Assembly (NCBI GenBank): GCA_949879025.1
Contig: CATLBO010000029.1
Location: 1-33,739 of the forward strand
Direction: 5' to 3'
DNA length: 33,739 bases
From: an uncultured Hungatella sp.
GTDB taxonomy: Bacteria; Bacillota; Clostridia; Lachnospirales; Lachnospiraceae
Positions 17,516 through 25,421 of the stretch are shown piece after piece. Each line of letters begins with the position of its first letter. The stretch's first letter is position 1. Below the pieces are notes generated by a model that had not been told where the DNA came from, searched no databases, and saw only the letters and a list, made by a program, of their open reading frames with translations. Position numbers and translations under genes: made by a program.

Positions 17516-17557
17516 AAAAAAATTCTAAGATGCCTACTCCATTTCCAGGAGCATCTT
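17516..17557 (-). terminator. uvrB intrinsic terminator
   Basis: Minus strand: AAGATGCTCC pairs with GGAG-tag-GCATCTT around a short loop, and seven T residues follow. The stem overlaps the last codons and stop of uvrB, and the T-tract abuts the feoAB -35 box. Confidence 0.8.
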
Positions 17558-19531
17558 CTTTACCTCCAGCATTTTGTCTCTTAAAGTTGCCGCCTCCTCG
17601 AAATTAAGTTCTGCTGCTGCCTTATGCATCTTTTTCTGCAGCTCTTTCATCAGCTTATTAAGCTCCCTCTCGTCCATGGATTCCATATCTTTCTCCATGT
17701 CCCTGGAATCATTCTCCGCTGCTTTCGATATGGCAATAAGATCCCGAACTGCTTTCTTTATAGTGGTCGGTGTTATCCCATGCTCTTCATTGTATTTTTG
17801 CTGAATCCTTCGCCGGCGCTCTGTTTCATCTATAGCCCGACGCATAGAATCTGTAATCACATCAGCGTACATAATTACATGCCCTTCTGCATTTCGGGCC
17901 GCACGCCCTACTGTCTGAATCAGCGATGTCTCTGAACGCAAGAATCCCTCTTTATCTGCATCCAAAATCGCTACCAGTGAAATCTCCGGAATATCCAGGC
18001 CTTCCCTTAAAAGGTTGATGCCCACCAACACATCAAATACGTTAAGCCTCATATCCCGGATAATCTCCGCTCTCTCCAATGTATCAATATCGGAATGAAG
18101 GTATTTGACACGAATTCCCACTTCTCTCATATAGTCAGTCAGGTCTTCAGCCATCCGTTTTGTCAAAGTAGTTACAAGTACTTTATTGCCCTTATCTACT
18201 TCCTTGTTAACCTCGGTAATCAGATCGTCAATCTGCCCCTCCACCGGACGAACAAAAATCTCCGGATCTAAAAGTCCTGTAGGCCGGATAATCTGCTCTG
18301 TACGGAGCAGCTCATGATTCTCCTCATAATCTGACGGCGTGGCAGACACAAACATCATCTGATCAATTCTTTCTTCAAATTCACTAAAATTCAGAGGGCG
18401 GTTGTCCAGCGCTGACGGGAGCCGAAAACCGTATTCCACTAATGTCTGCTTTCTGGATCTGTCCCCCGCATACATCCCCCGCACTTGGGGAAGAGTGATG
18501 TGTGACTCATCAATAATTATTAAAAACTCATCAGGAAAATAATCAATCAGAGTATACGGTGGCTCTCCCTGCTTCCCCCCGGTCAAATGCCTGGAATAGT
18601 TTTCAATTCCAGAACAAAATCCTGTCTCCCGCATCATTTCCACATCAAAGTTCGTTCGCTCTGATATTCTTTGAGCCTCTAAAAGCTTATCTTCACTTTT
18701 AAAGTAAGATACCCTCTCTTTCAGTTCAGCAAGAATATTCTTGGCTGCCTCCTCCATCTTTTCCTTGGGAATTACATAATGGGAAGCCGGGTAAATAGCA
18801 ATATGTCCCAATTGAGCCTTTGCCTCCCCTGTCAGGGTATCAATTTCCGTTATCCTGTCCACCTCGTCCCCAAAAAACTCCACACGGTATGCCTCATTGC
18901 CTGAGTAAGCAGGGAAGATCTCCACTACATCTCCCCGCACCCGAAATGTCCCACGATGAAAATCCATATCATTCCGATCATACTGAATGTCAATAAGCTT
19001 GTGAATTACTTCGTCTCTGTCCTTTTCCATACCCGGCCGCAGAGAAATCACCATGTTCTGATAATCAATAGGGCTTCCCAGTCCATATATGCAAGAAACT
19101 GAGGAAACAATAATAACATCGTTTCTCTCCGACAGTGCTGCAGTGGCAGAATGACGCAGCTTATCTATCTCGTCATTTATGGCTGAATCTTTCTCGATGT
19201 AGGTGTCAGTAGATGGGACATAGGCCTCCGGTTGGTAGTAATCATAGTAGGACACAAAATATTCCACTGCGTTACTCGGAAAATACTCTTTGAACTCACC
19301 ATAGAGCTGTGCCGCTAATGTCTTATTGTGCGCTATTACCAAAGTCGGCTTGTTAAGCTGTGCGATCACGTTGGCCATGGTAAAGGTCTTTCCGGAGCCC
19401 GTAACACCCAGTAAAGTCTGGAATTGATTGCCTTCTCGGAACCCACCCACCAGGGCTTCTATGGCCTGGGGCTGGTCGCCTGTGGGCTTGTATTCGCTGT
19501 GAAGTTCGAAGATTTTTTGTTCATTTTGCAC
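17534..19531 (-). CDS. uvrB: Excinuclease ABC subunit B
   Basis: UvrB, 665 residues, verifies DNA damage and loads UvrC in nucleotide excision repair. Walker A is GVTGSGKT (residues 42-49), the damage-probing beta-hairpin is [20 protein letters not shown] (about 96-115), and helicase motifs include [25 protein letters not shown] and [20 protein letters not shown]. The C terminus carries the UVR motif that binds UvrC ([18 protein letters not shown]). The start is GTG at 19529-19531 with AGAGGTGAG upstream. A promoter with a LexA-type box lies about 200 nt upstream, just before the element's integrase genes. Confidence 0.98.
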   Translation of the reverse strand: MQNEQKIFELHSEYKPTGDQPQAIEALVGGFREGNQFQTLLGVTGSGKTFTMANVIAQLNKPTLVIAHNKTLAAQLYGEFKEYFPSNAVEYFVSYYDYYQPEAYVPSTDTYIEKDSAINDEIDKLRHSATAALSERNDVIIVSSVSCIYGLGSPIDYQNMVISLRPGMEKDRDEVIHKLIDIQYDRNDMDFHRGTFRVRGDVVEIFPAYSGNEAYRVEFFGDEVDRITEIDTLTGEAKAQLGHIAIYPASHYVIPKEKMEEAAKNILAELKERVSYFKSEDKLLEAQRISERTNFDVEMMRETGFCSGIENYSRHLTGGKQGEPPYTLIDYFPDEFLIIIDESHITLPQVRGMYAGDRSRKQTLVEYGFRLPSALDNRPLNFSEFEERIDQMMFVSATPSDYEENHELLRTEQIIRPTGLLDPEIFVRPVEGQIDDLITEVNKEVDKGNKVLVTTLTKRMAEDLTDYMREVGIRVKYLHSDIDTLERAEIIRDMRLNVFDVLVGINLLREGLDIPEISLVAILDADKEGFLRSETSLIQTVGRAARNAEGHVIMYADVITDSMRRAIDETERRRRIQQKYNEEHGITPTTIKKAVRDLIAISKAAENDSRDMEKDMESMDERELNKLMKELQKKMHKAAAELNFEEAATLRDKMLEVKKMLLEME

Positions 19532-19581
19532 AAATGCTCACCTCTGATTTCATAGTAAAAAAAGACGCCTATTAGGCAAAA

Positions 19582-19652
19582 ATTCGTCGTGGAACATTTT
19601 ATTTTCGTCGTGGCATTTACTCAAATTGGAGAAAAACAGGCCCACGACGAAT
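19582..19652. repeat. CGTCGTGG repeats, two direct and one inverted
   Basis: TTCGTCGTGG occurs at 19583-19592 and 19604-19613. The inverted copy CCACGACGAA is at 19642-19651, and the first and third copies match over 11 bp. In the uvrB mRNA the upstream copy can pair with either downstream copy, giving two exclusive hairpins. As DNA the layout resembles recombinase binding sites, and it lies 150 bp from the integrase gene end. Confidence 0.6.
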
Positions 19653-19733
19653 CCCGTTCACAATTTGCTGTTTTTGCAACTTGGCGCGCCTCTGTAATTC
19701 CATACGGACGTGGCAGCACCAAAGAGCCTTTTT

Positions 19734-19762
19734 ATCTTACCACAAATCGATAAATTTGTATA
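19734..19762 (-). promoter_or_regulatory. Candidate uvrB promoter
   Basis: Minus strand: TATACA (-35) and TAAGAT (-10) with a 17-bp spacer. It would give a leader of about 200 nt that includes the CGTCGTGG repeats and a small hairpin with a T7 tract next to the ribosome binding site. Confidence 0.5.
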
Positions 19763-19772
19763 GATGCAAAAT

Positions 19773-19786
19773 CGAACTTTTGTTCT
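19773..19786. promoter_or_regulatory. LexA (SOS) box
   Basis: CGAACTTTTGTTCT matches the Gram-positive SOS operator CGAACNNNNGTTYG at all but the last base. It lies just upstream of the proposed uvrB -35 box, as expected for a LexA-controlled uvrB, and only 15 bp from the integrase stop codon. Confidence 0.7.
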
Positions 19787-19800
19787 TTTTATCCTTTCTG

Positions 19801-21102
19801 TCACCCCGCATCCGGAAGAAATTCTTTTACATCTACAACAATCTCCAACAGTTCCTTTTTAAAATTTTCTATCTCTCTCAGGTTCGGTAAAACCTCCTTC
19901 ATATATTCCTCAATTTCCGGCACCCCATCCGCTATGATACCTTTATTATCGGCGTAAACGTCCATAGTTATGAGTTCCTTGGCATGTCCCATAAGCTTCG
20001 ATACCGCTTTGGGGTTGAATGCCTCTTTTAGCAGGAGCGTGCAGTATGTACTACGCAAATCATGCCAGCGGATGTCCGGCAGGCCATTTTCAGCAAGAAG
20101 CTGTTTATAATACCTGCAATGGAACCCTTTGCTCCTTGCTCTGCCATAGTTGGAACAACAGATATAATCCATATCCTGAAACTCTCCCTTTCTACGGTTT
20201 CTGTTTCTCTCATAAACCTGTCGTTCCTTTAAGATTGCCTCAAAAACATAATCAGGAATCGGAATCTCTCTGTAACTGGATTTTGTCTTTAATCCCACCT
20301 CCTGTTTCGTAAAAGTTTTCGGGGCAAAGTCTTCTTTTACTGCATTATGTATCCTCCCCAACTGACGTTCCACTTTTAAGGTGCGGTTGATATAATCTAC
20401 ATCCGAATATTTTACACCATTGATCTCGGACCTGCGGAGCCCCATAAGTACATTAAACAGCACCTGCATATGGATCGGGGTATCTTTGCTCTTTTCCAGC
20501 AGAACCGAAATCTGCTCCATAGTCAGTGTTTTCTGTTCATCTATATTTCGGGTCCTGAAGCCTAATTTGGGCTGCGGCTTTTCCGCTTTAGGAAGCCCTA
20601 TTCCATCCACCGGACTGGTCGGGATCACTTTGGCCGTTACCGCATAACGAAAAGAGACATTCATGATTGTTTTTACCTGCTCTGCTATCGGTCTCGAATA
20701 GTCTGCCTTGATATTAAACAATTTTTGAACGTCTCCGCGAGTAACATCCGTCATTTTTTTCTTACCCAGGATGGGAATGATATGATTCTTTACTATTCCG
20801 CAATAATTATAGTACGTTTCGTGACTGTCTGTGCGCTTTTTAAGATCCGTTTCAAGCCAAAACATCATATAATCAGCCACATTAACTTTTGCGTACACAA
20901 CAAACGTACCATTATATAATTCTGCGATGGTCTTCTCTCTTGCCTTATTTGCTTCTTTCTCTGTTTTGAATCCGGACTTCTGCTGTGGTTTTTCGCTCCC
21001 ATCCGGATATTTCAGGAATACCCTGTAGCCGAAGCCGGAGCGCACAGGTATTACCTGTGACACTCTCCAATCGACATAATTTTTCAAGCTCAAATCTAGC
21101 AT
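19801..21102 (-). CDS. Tyrosine recombinase/integrase (second of pair)
   Basis: A 433-residue phage-type integrase. The N-terminal part (residues 20-60) resembles an AP2-like arm-binding domain, then comes a SAM-like core-binding domain (about 72-160). The catalytic domain has Arg223 (GLRRSEI), a Lys near 273, His347 and Arg350 (WHDLRSTYC), His373 (MGHA) and the nucleophile Tyr383 (MDVYAD), so all key residues are present. Its ATG overlaps the stop of the upstream recombinase by 7 bp, with GGGAG upstream. It should integrate and, with the excisionase, excise the element. Confidence 0.92.
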   Translation of the reverse strand: MLDLSLKNYVDWRVSQVIPVRSGFGYRVFLKYPDGSEKPQQKSGFKTEKEANKAREKTIAELYNGTFVVYAKVNVADYMMFWLETDLKKRTDSHETYYNYCGIVKNHIIPILGKKKMTDVTRGDVQKLFNIKADYSRPIAEQVKTIMNVSFRYAVTAKVIPTSPVDGIGLPKAEKPQPKLGFRTRNIDEQKTLTMEQISVLLEKSKDTPIHMQVLFNVLMGLRRSEINGVKYSDVDYINRTLKVERQLGRIHNAVKEDFAPKTFTKQEVGLKTKSSYREIPIPDYVFEAILKERQVYERNRNRRKGEFQDMDYICCSNYGRARSKGFHCRYYKQLLAENGLPDIRWHDLRSTYCTLLLKEAFNPKAVSKLMGHAKELITMDVYADNKGIIADGVPEIEEYMKEVLPNLREIENFKKELLEIVVDVKEFLPDAG

Positions 21103-22292
21103 GTCGCAACACTCCCTTCCGGAACAAACGTATGATTCATAAACGTGATAATCTGCTCATTCTCATCCATGACCTCACAATAATATTCAAAGGTTGTATT
21201 GACACTTGCATGTCCCAACAGGGCAGATATTTTAATCAAAGGAACTTTCTGCTCTACCAATATAGTGGCATACATATGTCTCAGACCATGAACCGTAATG
21301 TGGGGCAGGCCATTTCTGGAACACAGTTTTGACAAAGCGCTGTTCATAGCGGCAGTTGAATGCGGCAGACCGTTTTCCTGACACGAAATATAATCGTGGT
21401 CAAAATATTGTTCGCCATACTGCTGCTTATTAGATTCTGCCAGAATCCTTCTTCTTTCAATTTCCGCAGCCACAGCCTCTGGTATCCTCAATAGCCTGTA
21501 ACTATTGTCCGTCTTTGGCGGTTTCTCTATGACTTCATACGTTTTAATTTTTCTTTCACCCTTTGGAATAACAGGATTGGATGTAATTTGCCGCTGAATA
21601 TAGATTGTCCTGTTTTCAGCATCAAAATCTCCGAATTTCAAACCTGAAATTTCACCTTTTCTGAGTCCGCAGAACAACCCAAGCAGAATCTCCAGATACC
21701 ATCCGCTATTGTAAGCAGCTTTCAGAAGTTTTTTCACATTTGCTTTGTTTAAAATGATAATTGTTGGCTTTTTTCTCGGATATGATTTCGTTGCAGATAT
21801 CGGATTCCTTTTGATATATTCCTGTATTACGGCCTCTTTCATTGCCATGTTCAAGAACTCTCTGGATTTGTTGCCAGCGGAATCGCATGCCTTTGATACA
21901 ACAGCCAGCAGGGAATCAAAATATTCCTCATTTGCATATCGCAATTTTATATCCTGCTGCATATTCGGAAGGATCAGGTCGTACAGTACATAAGCACATA
22001 CCATGCGGGTTGTATTCTCAATCCTCTGTGAAAATATATCCTCAAACCAATAAAGCAAATAATCTTTCAAATCAACATCTGCATTAGGTTTTGCCGACAT
22101 CTGATAAGTTCTGGAAGCTTTCTTAAACTCTTCCTCGTATTTGTAATAGCTTGCTTCCGCTTCTGCCTCACTCTGAAAGCCTCCACGTTTGCTGTACTTT
22201 ACAGAACCATCTGGCTGCAGCAGCTTAACTCTATGAAACCAGGATGTTTCTTCATAAAAGACAACTCCCTTTTTCTTTGCTGGCTGTTTCAT
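21096..22292 (-). CDS. Tyrosine recombinase/integrase (first of pair)
   Basis: A 398-residue recombinase, clearly different from its partner. The N-terminal arm-binding-like region has WFHRVKLLQPDGS, then a core-binding domain and the catalytic domain with Arg211 (GLRKGEI), His335 and Arg338 (VHGLRHMYA), His361 (LLGHAS) and Tyr370 or Tyr371 (TFEYYCEV). The ATG at 22290-22292 has GAGGTG upstream; a longer reading from 22319 lacks a better site. Both recombinases look active, so they may form a heteromeric recombinase or act at different sites. Confidence 0.92.
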   Translation of the reverse strand: MKQPAKKKGVVFYEETSWFHRVKLLQPDGSVKYSKRGGFQSEAEAEASYYKYEEEFKKASRTYQMSAKPNADVDLKDYLLYWFEDIFSQRIENTTRMVCAYVLYDLILPNMQQDIKLRYANEEYFDSLLAVVSKACDSAGNKSREFLNMAMKEAVIQEYIKRNPISATKSYPRKKPTIIILNKANVKKLLKAAYNSGWYLEILLGLFCGLRKGEISGLKFGDFDAENRTIYIQRQITSNPVIPKGERKIKTYEVIEKPPKTDNSYRLLRIPEAVAAEIERRRILAESNKQQYGEQYFDHDYISCQENGLPHSTAAMNSALSKLCSRNGLPHITVHGLRHMYATILVEQKVPLIKISALLGHASVNTTFEYYCEVMDENEQIITFMNHTFVPEGSVATC

Positions 22293-22305
22293 TAAATCAC
22301 CTCTC

Positions 22306-22521
22306 TTATAAATCACCATTCAGCCATTCATCAAATCCTTTCTTTGGCACTCTAAAAAGCTTACCAATTTTAAGAACTCTGAACGGCGGGTTTTTCTGCT
22401 TATACACATCTTCAAGGAAGGTATAGGCTTTACTCTTTCCTATTCCAAGCATGCGCTGAATATCGCCTGCCAGGTATACCTGCTGATCAACTGCCGCTTC
22501 ATTATATATATCTGCTGCCAT
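22306..22521 (-). CDS. Excisionase-like helix-turn-helix protein
   Basis: A 71-residue protein with a MerR/excisionase-type winged helix-turn-helix: VYLAGDIQRMLGIGKSKAYTF followed by a wing PFRVLKIGKLFRVPKKGFDEW (about residues 15-67; shown as two pieces). Such proteins bend DNA at attachment sites to favour excision. It is the first gene of the minus-strand recombination module, 13 nt before the first recombinase, with AGAGG 9 nt before its ATG. Confidence 0.8.
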   Translation of the reverse strand: MAADIYNEAAVDQQVYLAGDIQRMLGIGKSKAYTFLEDVYKQKNPPFRVLKIGKLFRVPKKGFDEWLNGDL

Positions 22522-22589
22522 TCTCTATATCCTCTCTTTCCCTGTTTTTAGTATCTTTCGCTATCATAAAACGATTTTTGCAGCCGAAG

Positions 22590-22606
22590 TGGCATCAGTC
22601 TGGCAT
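22590..22606. repeat. Pair of TGGCAT boxes, 11-bp spacing
   Basis: TGGCAT starts at 22590 and at 22601, exactly one helical turn apart, between the proposed promoter and the start of the excisionase gene. The same core (TGGCAC) recurs with the same spacing at 22985-23022. Confidence 0.5.
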
Positions 22607-22630
22607 TTGATATAAAGTATCTTCATATAT

Positions 22631-22660
22631 CTTATACGAATTGAACATCCTGTTTTTCAA
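22631..22660 (-). promoter_or_regulatory. Candidate excisionase-integrase promoter
   Basis: Minus strand: TTGAAA (-35) and TATAAG (-10) with an 18-bp spacer, about 110 nt upstream of the excisionase start. The TGGCAT pair lies downstream of it, where a bound protein would block transcription. Confidence 0.5.
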
Positions 22661-22708
22661 CTGCAATTAGCATATCTTTTTCTACTTATAATTTAAGAGG
22701 TGTAATTT

Positions 22709-22783
22709 ATGCACACTCAATCAGGTCATTTCCTGCGCCAATTCTTTTGCCGCGTATTTCAGGTATTGCTATGCAATCTTTAA
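22709..22783 (+). CDS. Possible 24-residue peptide
   Basis: An ATG with GAGG 9 nt upstream opens a 24-codon frame (MHTQSGHFLRQF and onward, ending LLCNL) closed by TAA. The product is basic and hydrophobic with two Cys. It could be a leader peptide for the plus-strand operon or chance; I know no family for it. Confidence 0.2.
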   Translation: MHTQSGHFLRQFFCRVFQVLLCNL

Positions 22784-22979
22784 TCAGAGGGCGTGCTCAC
22801 GCATGGTCATCGCACACTATCCGTCTATACCTGTATAACTCCTGAATGGTGCTGTAAGATTGTCAAGGTGCAAAGGGTCTTCCACATTTTGGATGTAACC
22901 CATATGCTATATAAATAGAGGACACTATCCCGTTTTTCTGCAAATATTCAAAAATAATTTTTTCATTTTTACACCATAA

Positions 22980-23022
22980 AATCCTGGCACGAAATTGGCA
23001 CAATTCCGCACAAAATTGGCAC
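22980..23022. repeat. Array of TGGCAC boxes, about 11-bp period
   Basis: Four adjacent units end at 22990, 23001, 23011 and 23022. Three end in TGGCAC and one in the degenerate CCGCAC. Most units read AAATTGGCAC with one or two changes. The array is upstream of the conjugation operon and shares its core with the 22590-22606 pair. Confidence 0.6.
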
Positions 23023-23105
23023 GGTTCTGCTCTTTCCCCGTAAATAGGGATATGCTACACTAAATATGCTTAAAACTGTATCCAGAAGCAATCCGGGCTG
23101 GCATG

Positions 23106-23132
23106 GCACCTTTCCAAAGAGGTGCTTTTTTT
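23106..23132 (+). terminator. First leader terminator before the conjugation operon
   Basis: GCACCT pairs with AGGTGC around an 8-nt loop and seven T residues follow. It lies about 120 nt before the first conjugation gene. Confidence 0.7.
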
Positions 23133-23187
23133 GCGCCTCTGACCGCAGAGCCGACTTTTCCCTGCCTCCCGTCCGGAAGAAAGAAGA

Positions 23188-23219
23188 CCATGCCCGTTAC
23201 CGTGGCATGGTTTTTCTTT
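23188..23219 (+). terminator. Second leader terminator before the conjugation operon
   Basis: CCATGCC pairs with GGCATGG around a 9-nt loop, followed by TTTTTCTTT. Only about 35 nt separate it from the TTG start of the Maff2 gene, leaving little space for a promoter in between. Confidence 0.7.
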
Positions 23220-23253
23220 CACAACCAAATCTTATTTAAAGGAGGTCCACAAA

Positions 23254-23646
23254 TTGAGACTGAAAAACAAACTGCAGACACCTGCCCCGGCAGGCAAAAA
23301 GCCCAAAGCCAGGTTCTCCCCTGCGAAGGCCGCCTACTATGTATTCCTGAGTTTTATGATGTTCCTGATGGCCACGCAGCCGGTCTATGCCTCGGATGTA
23401 TGGACGAAGGCCACGGAGATCATGAAGGACGTCTACAACCAGATCGTGCTCATCTCCACCGTGGCCGCCATCGTCACCGCTTCGGTGGCCCTTTTGATGA
23501 TGAACTTCTCCCGCTCCGGCCGCACGGTGGACGAGAGCCGCGCATGGCTGAAGCGCATCTGCATCACCTGGGCGATCTTAAACGGCCTGGGGTTCATCAT
23601 GGCCTACATCACTCCGTTCTTTGCGGATGGCAAGTGGAATGGCTGA
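23254..23646 (+). CDS. Maff2 family conjugation membrane protein
   Basis: A 130-residue membrane protein and the first gene of the conjugation operon. A basic N terminus (residues 1-25) precedes a helix with VFLSFMMFLMATQPVYAS that looks like a long signal or anchor. Two more helices follow (VLISTVAAIVTASVALLMM and ITWAILNGLGFIMAYI). The size and two-helix layout are like VirB2-type pilins, and Maff2 proteins occupy that place in many clostridial elements. The pilin role is inferred. The start is TTG, with GGAGGT 7 nt upstream; no ATG fits. Confidence 0.8.
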   Translation: MRLKNKLQTPAPAGKKPKARFSPAKAAYYVFLSFMMFLMATQPVYASDVWTKATEIMKDVYNQIVLISTVAAIVTASVALLMMNFSRSGRTVDESRAWLKRICITWAILNGLGFIMAYITPFFADGKWNG

Positions 23647-23669
23647 CCGCCGGAAAGGAGTGAGCATTT

Positions 23670-24380
23670 ATGGGTATTTTAGACGGCATTGTGGAATGGA
23701 TCGCCGAACAGGTGATGAACGGCCTTGACCTTGTGACCACCTCGGTCCTGGGGGCGCTTGGCTGTGACATGGCCGTATTCCTCCGCTACTTCCCCGCCGC
23801 CGAGACCATGTATAAGGTCTTTGTGGCGCTGGCTATCGGCATCATCCTCTTAAACTGGGTATGGCAGCTGTTCAAGAACTTCGGTTTAGGCATCGGCATT
23901 GAGGCAGAGGACCCGGTGCGCCTGAGCATCCGCTCCGTCCTCTTCATCCTGCTGGCCTATTTCTCGGACGGGATCGTGGATACTATCTTAAAGATTGGCG
24001 GAACCCCGTACCATTGGATCATGGATTCCGACCTGCCTGCTCTAAGTTTCGCGGACTTTAATTCGGTGATGTTAGCCATCATCGGCGTCTGCGCCAACGG
24101 TGCGGTGGCACTGATTACGCTGATCATCGTTCTGATCCTGGCATGGAACTACCTGAAACTCCTTTTTGAAGCGGCAGAGCGGTATGTCCTCTTAGGGGTT
24201 CTGGTCTACACGGCTCCCGTGGCCTTTTCCATGGGGGCATCCCAGTCCACCTCTAACATTTTTAAGTCCTGGTGCCGGATGTTCGGCGGGCAGGTGTTCC
24301 TCCTGCTCATGAACGCCTGGTGCCTGCGGCTGTTCACAAGCATGGTCGGGGCGTTTATCGCAAACCCGCTCTCACTATGA
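23670..24380 (+). CDS. TrbL/VirB6-like conjugation membrane protein
   Basis: A 236-residue integral membrane protein with about five or six hydrophobic helices (for example VFVALAIGIILLNWVWQLF, SIRSVLFILLAYFSDGIV, VALITLIIVLILAWNYLKLL and YVLLGVLVYTAPVAFSM). The end, SQSTSNIFKSWCRMFGGQVF with a final helix, is typical of TrbL-like proteins that form part of the inner-membrane channel of type IV secretion. The ATG has GGAGTGA upstream. It sits between the Maff2 gene and an exported Gly-rich protein that may supply the C-terminal part found in longer homologues. Confidence 0.8.
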   Translation: MGILDGIVEWIAEQVMNGLDLVTTSVLGALGCDMAVFLRYFPAAETMYKVFVALAIGIILLNWVWQLFKNFGLGIGIEAEDPVRLSIRSVLFILLAYFSDGIVDTILKIGGTPYHWIMDSDLPALSFADFNSVMLAIIGVCANGAVALITLIIVLILAWNYLKLLFEAAERYVLLGVLVYTAPVAFSMGASQSTSNIFKSWCRMFGGQVFLLLMNAWCLRLFTSMVGAFIANPLSL

Positions 24381-24407
24381 AAAATCAAGAAAGGAATGGC
24401 GATAACC

Positions 24408-25421
24408 ATGAAAAAATATAAAAAGGTACTTACTGCGGCCTTTCTGATGGCGCTCCTTCTCTGCCTGTCCAGCCAGACGGCCTTCGCCTTTTCGGAGGGC
24501 GATGCCCAGGCCCAGGTGGATGCGGCAGGGCGGGAGGCGGTATCGGGCAACGTCCTGGTCTGGTTCCTGTGCGCCATTGCGTTTTTAAAAGTATCCCAGA
24601 AGATCGACTCCTTCATGTCCAGCTTAGGGGTAAACGTAGGGCATACGGGCGGCTCCATGATCGCGGAGGCCATGATCGCCGCAAGGGGCGTGGGCGCTGT
24701 CCGCAACTTTTCCCGCCAGCACTTCGGCAGCGGCCACAGCAGCAGCTCTTCCCATGTGAATACAGGCTCCGGCTCACCCGGAACCCCCGGCAGCCCGGGC
24801 GGGTTCATGGCAGGCGGCCTTGCAGGGGTGGTCAGCCGGCAGGTCACAAACAGCGCCATCCGCACTGCCACCTCCCACACCGAGACAAACCGGCAGGGTG
24901 GAAAGGCGCCCGGCGGCAGCATCGGCGGTTTTGCGTCCACCGTATCCGCCGGCATTGGCGGGAATCTGTATGCCTCTTCCGTTGCCAAAGGCGGCGATTT
25001 TGCCAACAACGTCATCGGCACAGTCGCCACGGGAAATACCGCCTCCATAGGTTCCATGTCCGGGGAAAAGGCTGCCCAGGCCCTCCACTCCTACATGGGC
25101 TATGCCGCCCTGGGGGAAGGCGCACAGCATGTGCCGTCCTTTACCGGCGTGGAGATCGGGGGCGGGCGCATCACCGGCACGGAAATTTCGGAGGAACACC
25201 CGGAGGGCATTTCCTTCGGCATGTACCATGCGGACCAGTACACCCCACCGGAAGGGCCTTACACTACCGTGCAGGCCGTGGACGGCACTTCCTGGTACAA
25301 GCAGTACGCACAGGATGCCGTGGAGAAATCCCCTTACATGGCGGCGGACGGCTCCATCGCCTATAAGGAATCCATTGTGAAAAAAATGCCCCCGGTTCCC
25401 AAAAGAAAGGACAGGTTATAA
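24408..25421 (+). CDS. Exported Gly/Ser-rich conjugation protein
   Basis: A 337-residue protein with a signal peptide (MKKYKKVLTAAFLMALLLC, cleavage probably near TAFAF). One further helix follows (VSGNVLVWFLCAIAFLKVSQ), then a Gly/Ser/Thr-rich, probably flexible region of about 200 residues and a short tail ending PPVPKRKDRL. The middle resembles the hydrophilic tail of TrbL-like proteins. The second of two nearby ATGs (24408) is chosen because the first overlaps the Shine-Dalgarno and the typical export start MKKYKK begins at the second. Its stop directly abuts the next ATG. Exact function is unknown. Confidence 0.7.
   Translation: MKKYKKVLTAAFLMALLLCLSSQTAFAFSEGDAQAQVDAAGREAVSGNVLVWFLCAIAFLKVSQKIDSFMSSLGVNVGHTGGSMIAEAMIAARGVGAVRNFSRQHFGSGHSSSSSHVNTGSGSPGTPGSPGGFMAGGLAGVVSRQVTNSAIRTATSHTETNRQGGKAPGGSIGGFASTVSAGIGGNLYASSVAKGGDFANNVIGTVATGNTASIGSMSGEKAAQALHSYMGYAALGEGAQHVPSFTGVEIGGGRITGTEISEEHPEGISFGMYHADQYTPPEGPYTTVQAVDGTSWYKQYAQDAVEKSPYMAADGSIAYKESIVKKMPPVPKRKDRL

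Larger units (their letters stand above)
22522..23253. other. Control region between recombination and conjugation modules
   Basis: This 732-bp stretch holds no convincing large gene. It contains the promoter candidate of the excisionase-integrase operon, two sets of TGGCAY boxes with 11-bp spacing, a possible 24-codon gene, and two terminator-like hairpins in front of the Maff2 gene. The left two thirds are A+T rich and the composition changes at about 23100. Confidence 0.6.

Noticed and set aside
23103-23663. 186-codon plus-strand frame overlapping the Maff2 gene
   Set aside because: It runs through both terminator hairpins and overlaps the Maff2 frame, which has the membrane helices and a good ribosome binding site.
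24206-25057. Minus-strand frame opposite the TrbL-like and Gly-rich genes
   Set aside because: Pro/Ala-rich shadow of G+C-rich coding sequence with no start signal.
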